From Hypholoma sublateritium FD-334 SS-4 (Eukaryota > Basidiomycota > Agaricomycetes > Agaricales > Strophariaceae), in assembly GCA_000827495.1 (NCBI GenBank), contig KN817605.1, positions 95,744 through 159,743 of the forward strand: DNA of 64,000 nt. Direction: 5' to 3'. A program made the position numbers and the translations under genes. Below are positions 61,578 to 64,000 of this stretch, in pieces; the stretch's first letter is position 1, and each line of letters opens with the position of its first letter. Below the pieces are notes generated by a model. The model was not told the DNA's origin, did no database searches, and saw nothing but the letters and a program-made list of their open reading frames with translations.

Positions 61578-62687
61578 ATGCAGAAGATCAAAGTAACAGA
61601 CGACATCGAATTCGCCTATCAGGATAGTGGGGCTCCCCTCAACAAAGCAGACTATCCCACAATTGTTTTTATCCATGGACATACTTACCACAGCGGTATG
61701 TGTTCTACCTATGCACATAGTCTTTTGTTGAGCAGGTCATAAACATGTAGGAGCGTTTGCGAAAATGCTCGCGTCGGCCGCTGCAGGAGGTTACCGTCTG
61801 ATCCTCCCGAATCGCCGTTTATACCCAGGATCCACCCCGTATACGGCAGATGAAATCAAGGCAATGGATGCCTCTAACGCCCCCGAGGATATTGCCACAG
61901 CGTTTTCGAAGCAGGGGGAATATCTTCTTTTGTTCATTGACAAGATTATCCAGCAGCTTGGATTGGAAAGCGTGTCTGTAGGCGGCTGGTCTTTGGGAAC
62001 GTCTTTTATGAACAGCTTAGTGGGGGCCATCGAAGCCGTCGACGCTGAGACGAAAGCCAGAGTTACCGAGCACGTCAAGGGTCTGATTTGGTGGGGTTCG
62101 TGTGGTTTCTGCATTTAATACGTTCAGTTCTAGCTCACGAGACATCCTTAGATCCCCCTGCGACTGGCCATGGATTCGACGATCCGCCAACCGGCGGCTG
62201 GATCCCTCTGTACGATGAAAGCATCGCTCCTGAGCAAAGGGCACAAGCCTTCGTAAGCTGGGTCACTCAGTACTATCCGCACCCGGACCTCGAGAAGAAA
62301 GATTGTTACAAGCTCATCTACAAGTTGGACGATCCGATAAAAAGGCCGACTTTTACGGATGTACCTTTTGAAGAGATCTTGAAGATGGTTGACTTTTCTG
62401 CAGGACCTACGGCTGATAATCACGTCGCAGACTTTTATTTCCAGCCCGCCCACCGGATTCTCCGTGAGAAGGCATTTTTCAACTCGAAAATCCGCGAAGC
62501 GTGGCACAGTTCCACGTTCTCTGTCGTCTACGGAGAACAGACCACATATAACATTATATGGGGGGTGTGGAAACTACAAGAAGAGTCGGAAAAAACTGGG
62601 CTGCCGATCGCATTCAAAGCGATGCCAGGAGTCAATCATTTCGTGAGCTTTGGGCCATTCTATTCCACCAGAAACCAAGCTGAATAA
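61578..62687 (+). CDS. Alpha/beta hydrolase, 332 aa
   Basis: Exons 61578-61695, 61751-62095 and 62152-62687; frame kept, 332 residues. The oxyanion-hole region is TIVFIHGHTYHSGAF. The nucleophile elbow is VGGWSLGTS (G118-W-S120-L-G122). A GVNHF near the C-terminus supplies the likely catalytic His, with an acidic residue before it. The variable cap region lies between, about residues 150-270. No signal peptide, so probably cytosolic. The fold covers esterases, epoxide hydrolases and lactonases; the reaction cannot be told from sequence. The start is the ATG before QKIKVTDDIEFAYQDSG, the usual short strand of this family. The neighbours (F-box, DUF6534) suggest no shared pathway. Confidence 0.88.
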
Positions 62688-63322
62688 GGGTATCAGGGCA
62701 TGTATGACGAACCTCAGCTTGTGCTTTCTACGATCCAAAGCTGCGCCTAATACTTCTCAGTGATAATGTTCAGTTGCAGAACCCCGTTCGTTACTACCTC
62801 CTGTAAATGTTTTGAATATGATGGAGATTTACTTTTAGAAATACTTACTAGTACGAAAGGAGGAATAAAGCGTCAGAAATAGAATTAGTACATATAAACC
62901 GCGAAAATATGAATGTTGAGATTGTCCCATCGCAACTGCCTTGAGCTTTCAAACGCTCTGTGCTTCTCTAGTAGGCCAAGAAGATGATGCCTCTTCTTCT
63001 GTGGCTTCTCTTGAGCTTCAAATCCTTCTACATATGTATGCAAACATGTATTTTGCCAGCGCTTAGCCATACTCGACCCCAGGCCTCTCCAGCCTAGCCT
63101 CATCGGATTTATCGCTTAAACTGTAACGAGGTTGCCGTGCCTATGTATGCATCAAAAAATCTACATAACGTTAGAAGCTAGGTTCGCACCGGCTAACTTT
63201 TGCTGGGAACTGCTCGTGACTATATACCATCACACGCTTCTCGTATTTAAGTCCAGGAGGCTGGAAAGGAGCGTCCACCTGTGTCCACCCTTATTGAGAA
63301 CGTTTCCCTTTATATTCTCACG
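62688..63322. other. Intergenic gap
   Basis: 635 bp between the hydrolase and the fourth DUF6534 gene. Nothing recognised. Confidence 0.45.
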
Positions 63323-63981
63323 ATGGCAAGCCCTCTCGATGCAACATTTGGGGTGTGGCTAGTGTCCATCTGGCTCCAAACACTGTAAGATTTCTACTTC
63401 TTCTTTGATTTATACTGCACTATCGTCCTCACAAATTGGCAGACTACAGGGATGCGGTCTGCTGCAAGCATTCCTATATTTTCATTGGTACCCCAAGGAT
63501 AGTTGGCGTATCAAAGCTATGGTAAGCATTCATATGGGCTTCTTTAATCGAGCCCGCATTGACCTATTCATCTGTCATTAAGGTCATCATACTGATGTGC
63601 GTATGGCTTCTTCCTACTCTTCATTCCTGATATCACATGCATCTCGCTCTTTTCCAGTTGCATCGAAACTTTTCAAATCGTGCTTTTCTTTTCAATTACT
63701 TATTTTTATCTTATCGACGAGTTCGGAAACTTCACCAACCTCGACGTAATCTATTGGTGAGTGTCACTTCTTCCGCCGATGCAGGCTACTCTATATGTCT
63801 GACCACATACTCCGAGCAGGCAGGACTCGGTGCGTTTGATTCAAATATAGCTGTCGCACATTTGCTAATCTGATAGTACAGGCGCAGCTCTTTGTCACGG
63901 TATGCTGTCGTATTAGTTGCACACGATCAAGGCTAACAACAATCGTCAACTGAAGTATTTGTCGGCATTTATTGTGCAATT
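63323..63981 (+). CDS. DUF6534 multi-spanning membrane protein 4, 5' part only
   Basis: Exons 63323-63384, 63443-63521, 63583-63596, 63658-63756, 63820-63829, 63882-63899 and 63956-63981, with a GTGAGT donor at 63982. The gene continues beyond the window. The visible protein starts MASPLDATFGVWLVSIWLQT and continues LLQGCGLLQAFLYFHWYPKDSW. CIETFQIVLFFSITYFYLI, then FGNFTNLDVIYWQDSAQLF and TYLSAFIVQ follow. This is the DUF6534 N-terminal pattern but a different subfamily from copies 1-3: the exon sizes differ and it has 14-, 10- and 18-nt microexons. Function unknown. Confidence 0.75.
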
Positions 63982-64000
63982 GTGAGTGGGCGGACCGGCA

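Overview
The window looks like nuclear DNA of a filamentous basidiomycete, most likely an Agaricomycete (mushroom-forming fungus). Genes are cut by many short GT-AG introns of about 45-65 nt. Gene families typical of that class occur: DUF6534 seven-helix membrane proteins, F-box/LRR proteins, questin-oxidase-like enzymes and a WGR-PARP. Most exon models below were built by hand from splice sites, and reading frame is kept across every join. Nothing was checked against a database.

Left third (1-23,100), fairly gene-dense: a 5'-partial-window FAD monooxygenase (-), a 4-exon protein of unknown function (+), a large RhoGEF (-), a small class I O-methyltransferase (+), an F-box protein (-) divergent from the inositol phosphorylceramide synthase gene AUR1 (+), a type II membrane O-fucosyltransferase-like glycosyltransferase (+), a questin-oxidase-like gene (-), and two basidiomycete genes of unknown function (+ and -).

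Middle (23,100-44,340): two identical tRNA-Val(AAC) genes in opposite orientation flank an MKK1-type MAP kinase kinase gene. A 558-bp hAT-type MITE with an 8-bp target duplication lies just beyond. Then come a DUF6534 membrane protein gene (+), a 22-exon WGR-PARP gene (-), a long gene-free stretch and a second DUF6534 gene (+).

Right third (44,340-64,000): an MFS anion:cation symporter (+), a ~756-bp fold-back inverted-repeat element, a class II O-methyltransferase (+), a third DUF6534 gene (-), a second questin-oxidase-like gene (-), a second F-box protein (+), an alpha/beta hydrolase (+) and the 5' part of a fourth DUF6534 gene running off the end.

Several oxygenase, methyltransferase and hydrolase genes are present, but there is no polyketide synthase, NRPS or terpene synthase, so this is not an obvious biosynthetic cluster. 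The most unusual signals are non-genic or architectural. They are the two mobile elements, the scattered heptamer repeats whose junctions form 6-bp palindromes, and the three DUF6534 paralogues that share exon sizes to the base, including a 13-nt microexon.
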